DNA of 64,000 nucleotides from Streptomyces niphimycinicus (GTDB taxonomy: Bacteria > Actinomycetota > Actinomycetes > Streptomycetales > Streptomycetaceae), in contig NZ_JAHLEM010000049.1 in the NCBI RefSeq assembly GCF_018883605.1, positions 16,867 through 80,866 of the forward strand, given 5' to 3'. The notes under the pieces were generated by a model. The model saw nothing but the letters and a program-made list of their open reading frames with translations, did no database searches and was not told where the DNA came from. The translations under genes and the position numbers were made by a program. Below, piece by piece: positions 8,702 to 17,473 of the stretch. Each line of letters opens with the position of its first letter. Position 1 is the stretch's first letter.

Positions 8702-8902
8702 CTAGTCCTCTGCGGAGGATATCCGGTGGGTGATGGTTACGGCGGCGATGTCTTCGGTATGCCGCACCACGCTGTACTGACTTCGGTCATTCGCCGGGGT
8801 TGCCGGATTGCTGGATGTCCATACGTTGAACAGCGTTGGCATGCATGCCAACGCTACCAAGAGAAACGTCACTGCTCGAAGCCGACCGGTACGGATTTTC
8901 AA
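8702..8902 (-). CDS. possible small exported or membrane-anchored peptide (66 aa)
   Basis: No family recognised. It has a TTG start at 8902 with GAGGA 10 bp upstream. The N-terminus is basic (MKIRTGRLRA), followed by one hydrophobic helix (VTFLLVALACMPTLFNVW, ~11-28) and a polar tail rich in T, S and charged residues ending ISSAED. That is the shape of a signal-anchored or secreted peptide. It lies about 150 bp downstream of the big SARP-type regulator on the same strand, before a strong terminator hairpin, reminiscent in position (not sequence) of afsS behind afsR. This short stretch is less GC-rich than its surroundings. It is an inference that it is translated. Confidence 0.45.
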   Translation of the reverse strand: MKIRTGRLRAVTFLLVALACMPTLFNVWTSSNPATPANDRSQYSVVRHTEDIAAVTITHRISSAED

Positions 8903-9055
8903 CGTGCACCTGTCCTCGCGGATTCTGCGGGGGCGTCAAGATCGCCGCCTGGCGAGGATATTAGACCTGTCGCCCCGCAAGATCAAACAGAAGAGCGGGG
9001 AGCAAGTGTTCGGTCGTCAGTCTAAGGGCTACCGGAGGTTAACTTACCGACCAGT

Positions 9056-12000
9056 TTAAAATTCTGTTTCTCCGTGATCGATTCTGGTCAGGAGTTTGTG
9101 CAATCTGTTCGCTTCTCGATCGTTCAGCCCGCGTAGCGTGGAAATCGCCCGCCGCAGCAGCTCCCTGGCTTCCATGGCGTCGCCTGCTGTCGCGCGTACC
9201 TCGGCGAGGATCGCTTGTGCCTTGGCTTCCTCGTCGCGGGCGTTGGCCCTGTTCGCGGCGGCTATGGCCGCTTCCAGGTGCTCGGCCGCGGCCTCGAGTC
9301 GGCCGCTGGCGAGTTCGCTTTGGCCCAGCCCGCGCAGGGCGCGCGTGACTTCCTGGGTTGTTCCGATGTCGCGGGCGATGTCCAGGGCCTTCAGGTGGTT
9401 CTCGATGGATGCGTCAACAGAGCCCTCCTTGAAGTACGCTTCCCCGAGACCGTTGTACGCTGTCGCCTGGCTTTTTCTGTCCCCGAGCATGCGAAATTCC
9501 GTCAATGCCCGATGGTGAAGCGCCAGTGCCCGGTCGATTTCGCCGGTTTCGGCAAGACTCGCGGCCAAATTGGTACGCACCATCGCCTGGGTGTAGGCAT
9601 TTCCGGTGGACTCCGTCAGGGGAAGTAATTCCTCGAAAGCCTTCCGGGCCTGTGTGTAGTCGCCTCGGTGTGTGTAGAGGTCGCCTACGTTGTTGAGTGT
9701 TCTAATAACCCCGGCCTCATCCCCTGCGGACCGGAAACCGGATATCGCGTTCTGGAAGTGGTCCAGTGCGCGCTCCAGTTCCCCGAGGGCGAGAAGGGAT
9801 ATCGCGGTGTTGTTTCGAGCTCTGGCCTGATTCAGGACGTTGCCGGTCGCGATGCCGATCGCGAATGCTCTCTGGTGCATCACCACCGCGGTCTCGTTCT
9901 CACCTATATGCCAATGAATCACCCCAAGGCTCCGGTACGCCTCCCACTCCGCCTCCCGGTCCCCGATCGCCCGCGCGATCTCCAGTGCCCGCTCGCCCGC
10001 CTCCACGGCCCGCGCATAGCGGCCCGTGTTGGCGTGGTTGGAGCTGAGGCAGAGCAGGGCGTGGCACTGGGCCGGTTGGTCGCCGGTGTGTGACCAGTGG
10101 TCGGCGGCGTGCTGGAGGATGTCGATGGCGTCCTGCCAGTGGCACTCGGACTCCAGGAATCCCGCCAAGGCGTGGGCGAGCCGGGCCGCGGACGGCCGGG
10201 AGTCGTGGGTGCGGGCGTGGCGTTCGACGGCCAGGAGGTTGCCGTGCTCGGCGGCGAACCAGGCGCGCGCCTCATGGGCGTTGCGCATCCGGGAGAGGGC
10301 CAAAGGCTCCTGCGCGTTCTCCGGCGCGAGCCGGATCCTCCGCGGGTACGCCACCCGGTCGGCCTCCTCCGCGGTCCGAAGGTAGGAGGCGATGAGCCGT
10401 TCCAGGGCCTGCTCGCGCTCCCGCGCGCTGTCTTCCGAAAGGGCGAGCATCCGGGCGTATTCGCCCAGCAGGTCATGAAACCGGTACCGCTCGGGCGCCG
10501 GTTCCCGGAGGAGGTGGCACTCCAGCAGGGATTCGATCAGCCGTTCGGTATCCTCGGCGGGAAGGTCGAGCAGCGCGGCGGCCGATTCGGTTGTGAAGTC
10601 GGGCCCCGGATGCAGCCCCAGGCGCCGGAACGTGGTGCGCTGGGTGGCGTCGAGGGTCCGGTAGGAAAGGGCGAAGGCGCGCAGAATCTCCTGATCCGCG
10701 TTGCGGATCTCGCCGAGGGGGCCGGGGCTGCGCGCCAGGCGCTCGCCCAGGGTGGTCAGGCTCCAAGAGGGGCGGGAGCGGAAGCGGTTGGCCACCAATT
10801 CGATGGCAAGCGGCAAATAGCCGCATAGGCGCACGATACGGGCGGTCTCCGTGATGTCCTGGGTCCGTGCCGCACCCGCGAAACTCCGGAAAAGGGTGAT
10901 CGCGTCATCGGTCGGCAGCACATCCAGGGCAAGCGGCACCGCATGCGGAAGCCCCGTCAGATGCCGACGGCTGGTGACGATGGTCAGGCATGGCGAATTG
11001 CCGGGCAGCAGCGGTGCGACCTGATCGGGCCCCGCCGCGTCGTCCAGCACGATCACGGCCCGGCGGTCGGCGATGGTGGTCCGCCACAGGGCGATCAACT
11101 CGTCCAGCCGGACGGGGATCGAATCGGCGGGCGCGCCGAACAGCCGCAGGAGCATGGCGAGGGCCGCGCCGGGACTCAGCGGTTCCTGGGAGGGGGAGTG
11201 GCCCCGCAGGTCCACGAAGACCTGACCGGCGGGGAATCGAGGAGCCAGCGTCCTGGCCGTGTCCACGGCGACCGCCGTCTTGCCGACCCCCGCCATGCCA
11301 CTGACCGTTTCCAGCGTCAGCACGGCCCCTTCGCCCGGCTCCGTGTCGATGGACGCCATCAAGACGTCGAGCTCGGAGCGCCTGCCGATGAGCGGGGGTT
11401 GGTACGGCAGATTGCGCGGCGGAGGCTGCGCGGAGGAATGCCCTCCGGGAGAAGGCCCGGAGGACGCCGCGGGGGCGGCGGTCCGCAGGAGCCGGTCCAC
11501 GGGTGTCCGGTCGAGGACGCCGCGGTGTATTCGGTCCAGTTCGTCCCCCGGCCGGGAGCCGAATTCCGACATCAGCAGTCGGCGGGCCCGCTGATGCACC
11601 CGTAAGGCGTCCGTGTACCGGCCGCTGCCGTAGTACGCCAGCATCAACTGTCCTGCCAGCGTCTCGTCCTCCGGGTGGTGGCGCACCATCGCCGACAGCT
11701 CCCCGATCGAGTCGGCGAAACGGCCGAGCCGGTGCAGAGCCGCGATGCGGGAAATGGCCGCCTGGAGACGGCGCTCGGCGAGCGTGCTGCGTACGGTTTC
11801 GGCCCAGGTGCCGGGGAGCCCGGCGAGGGCCTCCCCCTGCCAGAGGTGTTCGGCGCGAGTGAGGAGGTCCACGACGCGTTCGTCCTCGCCGCTTGTCGCC
11901 ACCGCTCCGGCCAGCTCGGTGAGGCGTTGGAAGCGGTTCAGGTCCACCGAGTCGGGGTCGGTGTTCAGCACGTAGGTGTGGGCCCGGCTGGTGATGTGCG

Positions 12001-12247
12001 GGGAGCCCGGCCCGGTGCCGGCGAGGCGGAGATGCTTACGCACCCGTGAGATGTACGTGTGGGTGTTCTCGCGGGCGCGTGGTGGAGCCTTACCGTCCCA
12101 GAGCCGCTCCAGGAGCGAGTTCATGGAGACGGGGCGGCCGACTTCCAGCGCCAGCGCGGCCAGCAGAGCCCGTTCCTTGTCCGAACCGAGCTTCAGTTGC
12201 CGGCCCTCCAGCCGAAGCTCCACCGGCCCGAGTAAATGGATGTCCAC
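9056..12247 (-). CDS. AfsR/SARP-family regulator: SARP-NB-ARC-TPR, 1063 aa
   Basis: Three-part architecture of AfsR-type activators. Residues ~1-95 form an OmpR-like winged-helix DNA-binding domain ('MDIHLLGPVELRLEG', 'HTYISRVRKHLRLAG') and ~100-245 the bacterial transcriptional activation domain. An NB-ARC/STAND ATPase (~285-560) carries Walker A GMAGVGKT at 317-324, Walker B 'RAVIVLDDAAG' and the 'VTSRRHL' sensor. A long TPR array runs from ~640 to the end ('EWEAYRSLGVIHWHIGENET', 'VIRTLNNVGDLYTHRGDYTQ'). Such proteins activate secondary metabolism or developmental genes, with ATP and TPR-bound signals gating DNA binding. No biosynthetic cluster is adjacent. It is divergent from a SARP-less STAND gene. 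Confidence 0.95.
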   Translation of the reverse strand: MDIHLLGPVELRLEGRQLKLGSDKERALLAALALEVGRPVSMNSLLERLWDGKAPPRARENTHTYISRVRKHLRLAGTGPGSPHITSRAHTYVLNTDPDSVDLNRFQRLTELAGAVATSGEDERVVDLLTRAEHLWQGEALAGLPGTWAETVRSTLAERRLQAAISRIAALHRLGRFADSIGELSAMVRHHPEDETLAGQLMLAYYGSGRYTDALRVHQRARRLLMSEFGSRPGDELDRIHRGVLDRTPVDRLLRTAAPAASSGPSPGGHSSAQPPPRNLPYQPPLIGRRSELDVLMASIDTEPGEGAVLTLETVSGMAGVGKTAVAVDTARTLAPRFPAGQVFVDLRGHSPSQEPLSPGAALAMLLRLFGAPADSIPVRLDELIALWRTTIADRRAVIVLDDAAGPDQVAPLLPGNSPCLTIVTSRRHLTGLPHAVPLALDVLPTDDAITLFRSFAGAARTQDITETARIVRLCGYLPLAIELVANRFRSRPSWSLTTLGERLARSPGPLGEIRNADQEILRAFALSYRTLDATQRTTFRRLGLHPGPDFTTESAAALLDLPAEDTERLIESLLECHLLREPAPERYRFHDLLGEYARMLALSEDSAREREQALERLIASYLRTAEEADRVAYPRRIRLAPENAQEPLALSRMRNAHEARAWFAAEHGNLLAVERHARTHDSRPSAARLAHALAGFLESECHWQDAIDILQHAADHWSHTGDQPAQCHALLCLSSNHANTGRYARAVEAGERALEIARAIGDREAEWEAYRSLGVIHWHIGENETAVVMHQRAFAIGIATGNVLNQARARNNTAISLLALGELERALDHFQNAISGFRSAGDEAGVIRTLNNVGDLYTHRGDYTQARKAFEELLPLTESTGNAYTQAMVRTNLAASLAETGEIDRALALHHRALTEFRMLGDRKSQATAYNGLGEAYFKEGSVDASIENHLKALDIARDIGTTQEVTRALRGLGQSELASGRLEAAAEHLEAAIAAANRANARDEEAKAQAILAEVRATAGDAMEARELLRRAISTLRGLNDREANRLHKLLTRIDHGETEF

Positions 12248-12438
12248 CAGCGTCCTCCCGCTGGTCTGTCCTTTTCAGCGAGCATGGCATGAGGGCATCG
12301 AGAGCCGCCATACGCCGTTGGCGGCGCACTGGCCGAATCACGTCATCGGGCGTTCCCGGGTGCATCGTCGAAGCCCCCTCGAGGGTAGAACCGGGCTGAT
12401 CCACACAAACGGCAACCGACTGACCGGGGGGCAGACGG

Positions 12439-14562
12439 ATGGGCCAGGCACCCGGGGATGCCCACGAGAACCTGATCGGCGGCCAGGCCCGGATTCTCGG
12501 TCCCGCGGTACAGGCGCGCGACATTCACGGCGGCATTCACGTGCACACGGGAGCGGCCACCGCGGTGCCGCCACCCCGGCAGCTCCTGCCGGTCCCCGCC
12601 CACTTCACCGGCCGTGGGGACGACCTGGCGGCGCTCGATGGACTGTTGACCGGCGGTGGGCACGGCGGCCCGGCCCGCTCGCTGATCGTGGTCAGCGGCC
12701 CGGCCGGGATCGGCAAGACGACCTTGGTGTGCGACTGGCTGCACTCGCTCGCGCCCGAGTTCCCCGACGGACAGCTCTACGCCGACCTGCGGGGGCATTC
12801 CACCGAGGGCCCCGCGGGCCCTGGCGAGATTCTGAGCCAGTTCCTGCGGGCGCTCGGTGCCGGCTCGGTGCCCGCCGATATGGCCGAAAAGGCGTCGCTG
12901 TGGCGGTCTTGGACCGCTGATGCCCGGATCGCGGTAGTCCTGGACAACGCGTTCACCGCTGCCCAGGTCCGTCCGCTGCTGCACGCGGGCCCGGGTGGCC
13001 TCACCGTGGTCACCAGCCGCCGCCGGCTGACCGGCCTGCGCATGGACGGAGCGGCGATGCACCAACTCGAGGCGCTGGAACCGGCCGCCGGGGCCGAGCT
13101 GCTCAGCCGTGCGATCGGCGACGACCGCGTCGCGAACGAGCCGCAGGCGGCGCGCCAGGTCGTCGCGCTGTGTGCGGGATTGCCCCTTGCCGTCTGCCTT
13201 GCCTCCGCGCGCCTGGCGTCGAGGCCGCGACAGTCCGTGAAGACACTGGCCGATGCCCTGACCCGGGACACCGAGCGGCTGGCCGCGCTGCAAGTGGAAG
13301 GGGAGACCACGGTGAGCAACGCTCTGGACGCCTCGTACGCCGTACTCACCGAGGGCGCCGCCCTCCTCTACCGCAGGCTCGGCCCACTGCCCTTGCGGAC
13401 CTTCGACGCGAGAAGCGCCGCCGCGGCCTGCGCCGCCTCCCTCGCGTGGGCGGAGTCCCGGCTGGACGAGCTCGTCGAGGCCAACCTGATGGAGGACATC
13501 GGCCCGGGCATCTGCCGCCACCACGACCTGGTGCGCGTCCACGCCCACGGCCGGGCGATCGCGGAGGAGAGCGCCACGACGCGTGCGGAGGCACTGCGGC
13601 GGGTCTGCGACTGGTATCTGGAGACGGCCACCGAAGCGGAGAAGCTGATCACACCCGCGCAGTTCACCCTCGACAGGGACGTGGCCCACCCCTCCGGGCT
13701 CCCCATCCCCTTCACCGACGATCCGGGCGCGCTCGCCTGGCTGGATGCCCACCGGATGAACCTCATGGCGGTGATACGCGCCGCCGCGGCAGCCGAGTGG
13801 CATGCGATGACCTGGCAGCTCGTGGACGCCATGTGGCCGGTCTTCCTTCGGCTGCGCTACTACGATCTGTGGATCGAGGCTCATGAGATCGGGCTGGCAG
13901 CGGCCCGAAGAGACGGTAACGCCGAGGCCGAGCGCCAGATGCTCAACTCCGGCGCCATCGGCCTCGGCGCCGCCGGCCGTGTCGACGACGCGGCCGAGTG
14001 GTACGAGGAGTCCCGCCGGGCGGCGCGCGAGGCGGGCGATGTACGGGACGAGGGACAGGCGTTGCTGGGCCTCGGCGGCTGCCACCGCGAGGCCGGGCGG
14101 ATGGTGGCCGCCGTGGACCATCTCCACCAGGCCATCACCCTGTGGGAGGCGTGCGGCTACCCACGCGGTGTGGCCCTGGCCGGGATCGTCCTCGGGGAGA
14201 TCGCACTCGCCCAGGACGACACCGGCCGGGCCGTCGAGTACTTCACGCACGCGCGCGCCGGTCTGCTGGCCGTCGACGACCCCCATGACGCGGCGCGCGC
14301 CCTGGTCTTTTCGGGGCGTGCCCGTGCGCGTGCCGGTGAACACGAGGCGGGTGTGACGGCGATGGAAGAGGCCCTCGCGGTGTTCACCTCGTCCGGGGCC
14401 GCGCACTGGCAGGCCCGTACCCTCGAGATGCTCGGAGACAGCGCCCGGGAACGCGGCGAGGAGACGGCGGCACGGGACTTCCGCGCCCGGGCGCTTGCGC
14501 TGTTCGAGGTCACCAGCCCCGCCGACGCGCGTCGGCTCAGGGAATCGCCGAGCGGTAGGTGA
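12439..14562 (+). CDS. STAND NTPase (NB-ARC-TPR) without DNA-binding domain
   Basis: 707 residues. The N-terminus has the 'VQARDIHGGIHVH' signature often seen at the front of Streptomyces STAND proteins (about residues 24-36). The NB-ARC core follows: GPAGIGKTT at 87-95, 'ARIAVVLDN' (~162-170), and 'VVTSRRRLTGL' (~190-200). A winged-helix-like segment and TPR helices occupy ~480-690 ('QALLGLGGCHREAGRMVAAV'). The core is closely similar in layout to the divergent SARP protein, but the SARP/BTAD part is absent, so it cannot bind DNA in the same way. It could be a signal-sensing partner, or a conflict-type STAND without a recognisable effector. Its last 26 bp overlap the convergent gene. Confidence 0.9.
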   Translation: MGQAPGDAHENLIGGQARILGPAVQARDIHGGIHVHTGAATAVPPPRQLLPVPAHFTGRGDDLAALDGLLTGGGHGGPARSLIVVSGPAGIGKTTLVCDWLHSLAPEFPDGQLYADLRGHSTEGPAGPGEILSQFLRALGAGSVPADMAEKASLWRSWTADARIAVVLDNAFTAAQVRPLLHAGPGGLTVVTSRRRLTGLRMDGAAMHQLEALEPAAGAELLSRAIGDDRVANEPQAARQVVALCAGLPLAVCLASARLASRPRQSVKTLADALTRDTERLAALQVEGETTVSNALDASYAVLTEGAALLYRRLGPLPLRTFDARSAAAACAASLAWAESRLDELVEANLMEDIGPGICRHHDLVRVHAHGRAIAEESATTRAEALRRVCDWYLETATEAEKLITPAQFTLDRDVAHPSGLPIPFTDDPGALAWLDAHRMNLMAVIRAAAAAEWHAMTWQLVDAMWPVFLRLRYYDLWIEAHEIGLAAARRDGNAEAERQMLNSGAIGLGAAGRVDDAAEWYEESRRAAREAGDVRDEGQALLGLGGCHREAGRMVAAVDHLHQAITLWEACGYPRGVALAGIVLGEIALAQDDTGRAVEYFTHARAGLLAVDDPHDAARALVFSGRARARAGEHEAGVTAMEEALAVFTSSGAAHWQARTLEMLGDSARERGEETAARDFRARALALFEVTSPADARRLRESPSGR

Positions 14563-15079
14563 TCCGCGGGCGGGCCGCCAACATTCCGCTCAGCGGGAGC
14601 CCCGCCACCAGCCAGGCGTGCAGGCAGGACACGAAGAGCCAGTGCTCCGGTGGTACTCGGCAGGGCAGGGCCACCACGTCCGGGTCGGTACCGCCGCGCG
14701 CCACCCAGCCGCCACCGGTCAGCGGTACGGCGGCCAGGCGGCACCCCGGTCCGGCGGGTCCGACCTCCGCCAGCCACCGCACCGCCTCGGCGACCGACCG
14801 CGGGCGGCTGCCACGCAGCACATCGGCGCAGTCCAGCCCGCGTGCGTCGGCGCAGGCATCGGCGTCCACCGTCAGGTGCTCGTCGAGGACGGTCGCCCGG
14901 CGGGTGCCCGCGAGACCGGTACGGGCCACGCGGGTGCCCGCGAGACCGGTACGGGCCAGCAGGACGCCTCCGCCCGCCGCCCGGCCCGTCCACAGGCATA
15001 CGGACGGCGTCGGCGCTGGATCCGGTGGAGTCTCCTCCCACCACTCCACGGTGACGAAACACCCGGCCGGACGGCTCAT
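14537..15079 (-). CDS. uncharacterised protein coupled to a glycerophosphotransferase-like gene
   Basis: 180 residues from the ATG at 15079, which overlaps the upstream stop (ATGA). No family recognised and no membrane helix or signal peptide. The start 'MSRPAGCFVTVEWWEET' is followed by a region containing an exact protein-level duplication (ARTGLAGTR twice), caused by a 30-bp tandem DNA duplication. The C-terminal part has several Cys and Trp residues ('VPPEHWLFVSCLHAWLVAG'). Tight coupling suggests that it works with the protein encoded upstream. It is convergent with, and overlaps, the STAND gene by 26 bp. Confidence 0.65.
   Translation of the reverse strand: MSRPAGCFVTVEWWEETPPDPAPTPSVCLWTGRAAGGGVLLARTGLAGTRVARTGLAGTRRATVLDEHLTVDADACADARGLDCADVLRGSRPRSVAEAVRWLAEVGPAGPGCRLAAVPLTGGGWVARGGTDPDVVALPCRVPPEHWLFVSCLHAWLVAGLPLSGMLAARPRITYRSAIP
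14901..14960. repeat. 30-bp tandem duplication inside a coding region
   Basis: Two adjacent 30-bp copies (14901-14930 and 14931-14960) that differ only in their last bases. The unit starts CGGGTGCCCGCGAGACCGGT. The length is a multiple of three, so the reading frame is kept and ten residues are duplicated. It looks like a recent replication-slippage event. Confidence 0.9.
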
Positions 15080-16302
15080 GCCGATGCCTCCCCACGATCG
15101 GAGGACCACGTTCGCAGTGTCGGCGGCTCCGGGAGCGGTATCACCCGCGGTTCATGGGCGGGCTGGCCCAATCCCATCAGCCGGTACATCAGCCGCCGCA
15201 TATTGCGATGGAAGCGGCCGGGTTCGGAGGTGATGCGCCCGGCGATGGCGGCGTACTCCTCCGGGCGGTATTCGGCGGCGGCGTAGTCGAGTTGCTCGGG
15301 GAGCGGATGAGCCGGGGACAGCGCCGGCGCGGTGACGGCGAGCGTGGCGGCCGGAGAGCCCGGGTTGATTTCCGGCTCCGGGGACCCGGTCAGAAGGATC
15401 GGCACCCCGGTGAGCGTTCCGTAGAGGGTGACCGAGCCATGGTCGCCGACGATGTAGTCGGCGGCGATCAGGACGCTGCGCCAGTCGGCCTCCGGCGGCA
15501 CCACACTGACCCCCAGCCGACCGCACCACGCCAACCACGTCCTGACCTGCCACGGCCCATGGCCCGACCACACGTTGGGGTGGACAAGGATGGCCGTACG
15601 GAACCGTCCGGAGGGAAGCTCCCCGACCATGCGGGGCAGCAACATCTCGAAACGGCCGAAGAACGAGTTCGGACCCCAGGTGGAGACGGCGAGCACCAGC
15701 CGCTCCCCGTCCGCGAGACCCAGCGCACGGCGATACGCGGTGCGCCGCGGCAGGCTCGCGGTGATCCGGTCGTGCGCGGGGTCGCCGACCACATGCGCCA
15801 GCTCAAGCGCCTCGGGGCAATGACGGCCCAGCTCTCGCAGGTCGGCGTGGTGCGGTACGACCACGGCGGCCGGCGGCTTGCCGCCGGGCATGAGGTCCCG
15901 CCTGCGGAGCCCCGCCACGCCCGGGTCCGACATCCCGGGCAGGCGTTTGAGGTAGTTGGCGCCGTGCGGCATCGTGATCAGGGGCGCCTGCACCTGCTCC
16001 ACCCCACGCGGGCCTGCCGCCACCGCGAGGTCGAACGTCATGCGGGTGGCCTCTGCCCAGGGAAGTACGGGGCTTCCGAGCTGTTGGAGGAAACGCGGTA
16101 CTTCGTCCCCGAAGACATGGGGTGGCGTGGTGAACACCACCTGGAGCCGGAAGTCGGCCTCCAGCAGCGACAGGACATCGAGAAGTCGCTTGGCGTAGGT
16201 GACGGTGTGGACGACGGCCAGTACCTTCTTGCGTTCCACCAGTGTGAGCCACTGGCGTGGCTCGTCCGACGAAGACTCTGCGATCGTGCTGAACGCCGAC
16301 AT
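15076..16302 (-). CDS. CDP-glycerol glycerophosphotransferase-like GT-B protein
   Basis: About 408 residues from the ATG at 16302, chosen because GGGGGG lies just upstream and the first conserved block starts soon after. 'ERKKVLAVVHTVTYAKRLLD' is a first Rossmann strand. 'GDHGSVTLYGTLTGVPILL' near residues 290-310 is the typical substrate/nucleotide motif of the Glyphos_transf/GT-B family. 'MPHGANYLKRLPGM' fits the inter-domain region. Homologues in Streptomyces are usually annotated as hypothetical. A role in attaching poly-glycerol phosphate or another surface polymer is possible but not shown. It forms a two-gene unit with the 180-residue gene downstream. Confidence 0.65.
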   Translation of the reverse strand: MSAFSTIAESSSDEPRQWLTLVERKKVLAVVHTVTYAKRLLDVLSLLEADFRLQVVFTTPPHVFGDEVPRFLQQLGSPVLPWAEATRMTFDLAVAAGPRGVEQVQAPLITMPHGANYLKRLPGMSDPGVAGLRRRDLMPGGKPPAAVVVPHHADLRELGRHCPEALELAHVVGDPAHDRITASLPRRTAYRRALGLADGERLVLAVSTWGPNSFFGRFEMLLPRMVGELPSGRFRTAILVHPNVWSGHGPWQVRTWLAWCGRLGVSVVPPEADWRSVLIAADYIVGDHGSVTLYGTLTGVPILLTGSPEPEINPGSPAATLAVTAPALSPAHPLPEQLDYAAAEYRPEEYAAIAGRITSEPGRFHRNMRRLMYRLMGLGQPAHEPRVIPLPEPPTLRTWSSDRGEASA

Positions 16303-16642
16303 GGCGCCCCCCGTTGATCTCGCATCCGGAATTCGGGCATGGACTTTCGTGGGTCTCGCGTCCGTCCTCTGCCCGGCCCGGCGGACAGAAGGCTTGCCGA
16401 CCCCTTGCGGAAACCTTGCGGGGCCGCCCGGAAGCAGATGCCGGTGGCGCCGCCCTTGGGGCTCGTGGCCGTTGACCACAAACGGAGGGCACAACACCGC
16501 ATAGCGGTCAGAGCGGCAAAATGCGAGGTCACAGCGTTGCAAGCCTGTTAACAGGGCGTTAGTTGATCGTCAGCGGGAGCGGACAGACTTGTTGTCATGG
16601 CCCCGGGGGACGGGGCCAACGCTCACGACAACTGAGGGGCTC
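16303..16642. other. divergent intergenic region (GT-like gene / DUF4232)
   Basis: 340 bp with no supported gene. It contains a perfect 12-bp palindrome CCTGTTAACAGG at 16544-16555, immediately followed by GCGTTAG (16556-16562), the element also found upstream of the 7030 DUF4232 gene. Both lie about 80-100 bp before the DUF4232 start, where promoter or operator sequences are expected. Confidence 0.5.
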
Positions 16643-17260
16643 ATGTCGCACCGCATCACCACTCGTCACGCACGCAAGGTCGCCGCCGCCGCCGTCGTCG
16701 CCGTGGCCGCGTTCGGTCTGACCGCGTGCCAGGACAACGCGGATGCCGGCGGGGACTCGTCCTCCGCAGCCTCGTCCAGTTCCGGCGGTTCGGACTCCTC
16801 CGACTCGGGTTCGTCCGGTTCCTCCGGTTCGGGTTCCTCGGGCTCCGGTGGTGGCGGCAACGCCGGTTCCGATGCCTGCGCGACCTCGCAGCTCGGGTTC
16901 CGCAGCACCCACGGCATGGGTGAGGGCACCCTGATCGTCGACCTCAAGAACAACGGGTCGGCCACCTGCACGCTCCAGGGCTTCCCGGGCGTCGACCTGA
17001 AGAGCAAGAACGGCACCCTGAGCGCCGAGCGCAGCGACCTCGCGGCGCCGAAGACGAGCGTCAAGCCGGGCGAGGAGACCCGCTTCACGCTCTACTACCC
17101 GCCGAACAACTCCGGCGGCTCCGGCGAGACCTTCACCACGCTCGTCGTCACCCCGCCCAACGAGACCCACTCGCACTCCCTGCCCGTCAGCATCAACGTC
17201 CCCGTCACCGACGGCTCCGGCTCCGCGATCAAGGTGGACCCCGTCGGCACCGGCAAGTAG
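16643..17260 (+). CDS. DUF4232 secreted lipoprotein, Ser/Gly-linker type
   Basis: 205 residues from the ATG at 16643, with ribosome site GAGGGG 5 bp upstream; an upstream in-frame TTG at 16589 lacks this. The signal peptide has the lipobox LTAC (about residues 27-30). A striking Ser/Gly repeat linker (~38-75) follows, then DUF4232 ('LGFRSTHGMGEGTLIVDLKN', 'CTLQGFPGVDLKSKNGT', 'VKPGEETRFTLYYPPN', 'SHSLPVSINVPVTDG'). The linker probably spans the peptidoglycan. It is followed by a strong terminator, so likely monocistronic. Confidence 0.93.
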   Translation: MSHRITTRHARKVAAAAVVAVAAFGLTACQDNADAGGDSSSAASSSSGGSDSSDSGSSGSSGSGSSGSGGGGNAGSDACATSQLGFRSTHGMGEGTLIVDLKNNGSATCTLQGFPGVDLKSKNGTLSAERSDLAAPKTSVKPGEETRFTLYYPPNNSGGSGETFTTLVVTPPNETHSHSLPVSINVPVTDGSGSAIKVDPVGTGK

Positions 17261-17291
17261 CCACCGGCACGTAGACAACCGGCAGCAAAGC

Positions 17292-17316
17292 AGCCCCGGG
17301 CCGCCGGCCTGGGGCT
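17292..17316 (+). terminator. rho-independent terminator of the DUF4232 gene
   Basis: An 11-bp GC stem AGCCCCGGGCC / GGCCTGGGGCT with a 3-nt loop, flanked by GCAAAG/CTTTGC that can extend it, 31 bp after the stop. A nearly identical hairpin occurs at 54955-54979 in the tRNA-Gly island. Confidence 0.75.
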
Positions 17317-17473
17317 TTGCTATGAGCACCGGGAGTCATGCGCTCGACCGATATCGATCACATGTTTGATTCTCGGTGTACCCGGCGTGCGCACTCGCCG
17401 GTGACGGCCGACCCTGGAGGGTGGACGCGCCCCGCGCAGGAGCCCGGATTCGAACTGGAAGGTGGACGTCACG

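Noticed and set aside
14563..17260. RiPP or secondary-metabolite cluster controlled by the SARP
   Set aside because: No synthase, radical SAM, lanthipeptide or precursor-like gene is present. The neighbours are a GT-like protein and surface lipoproteins.
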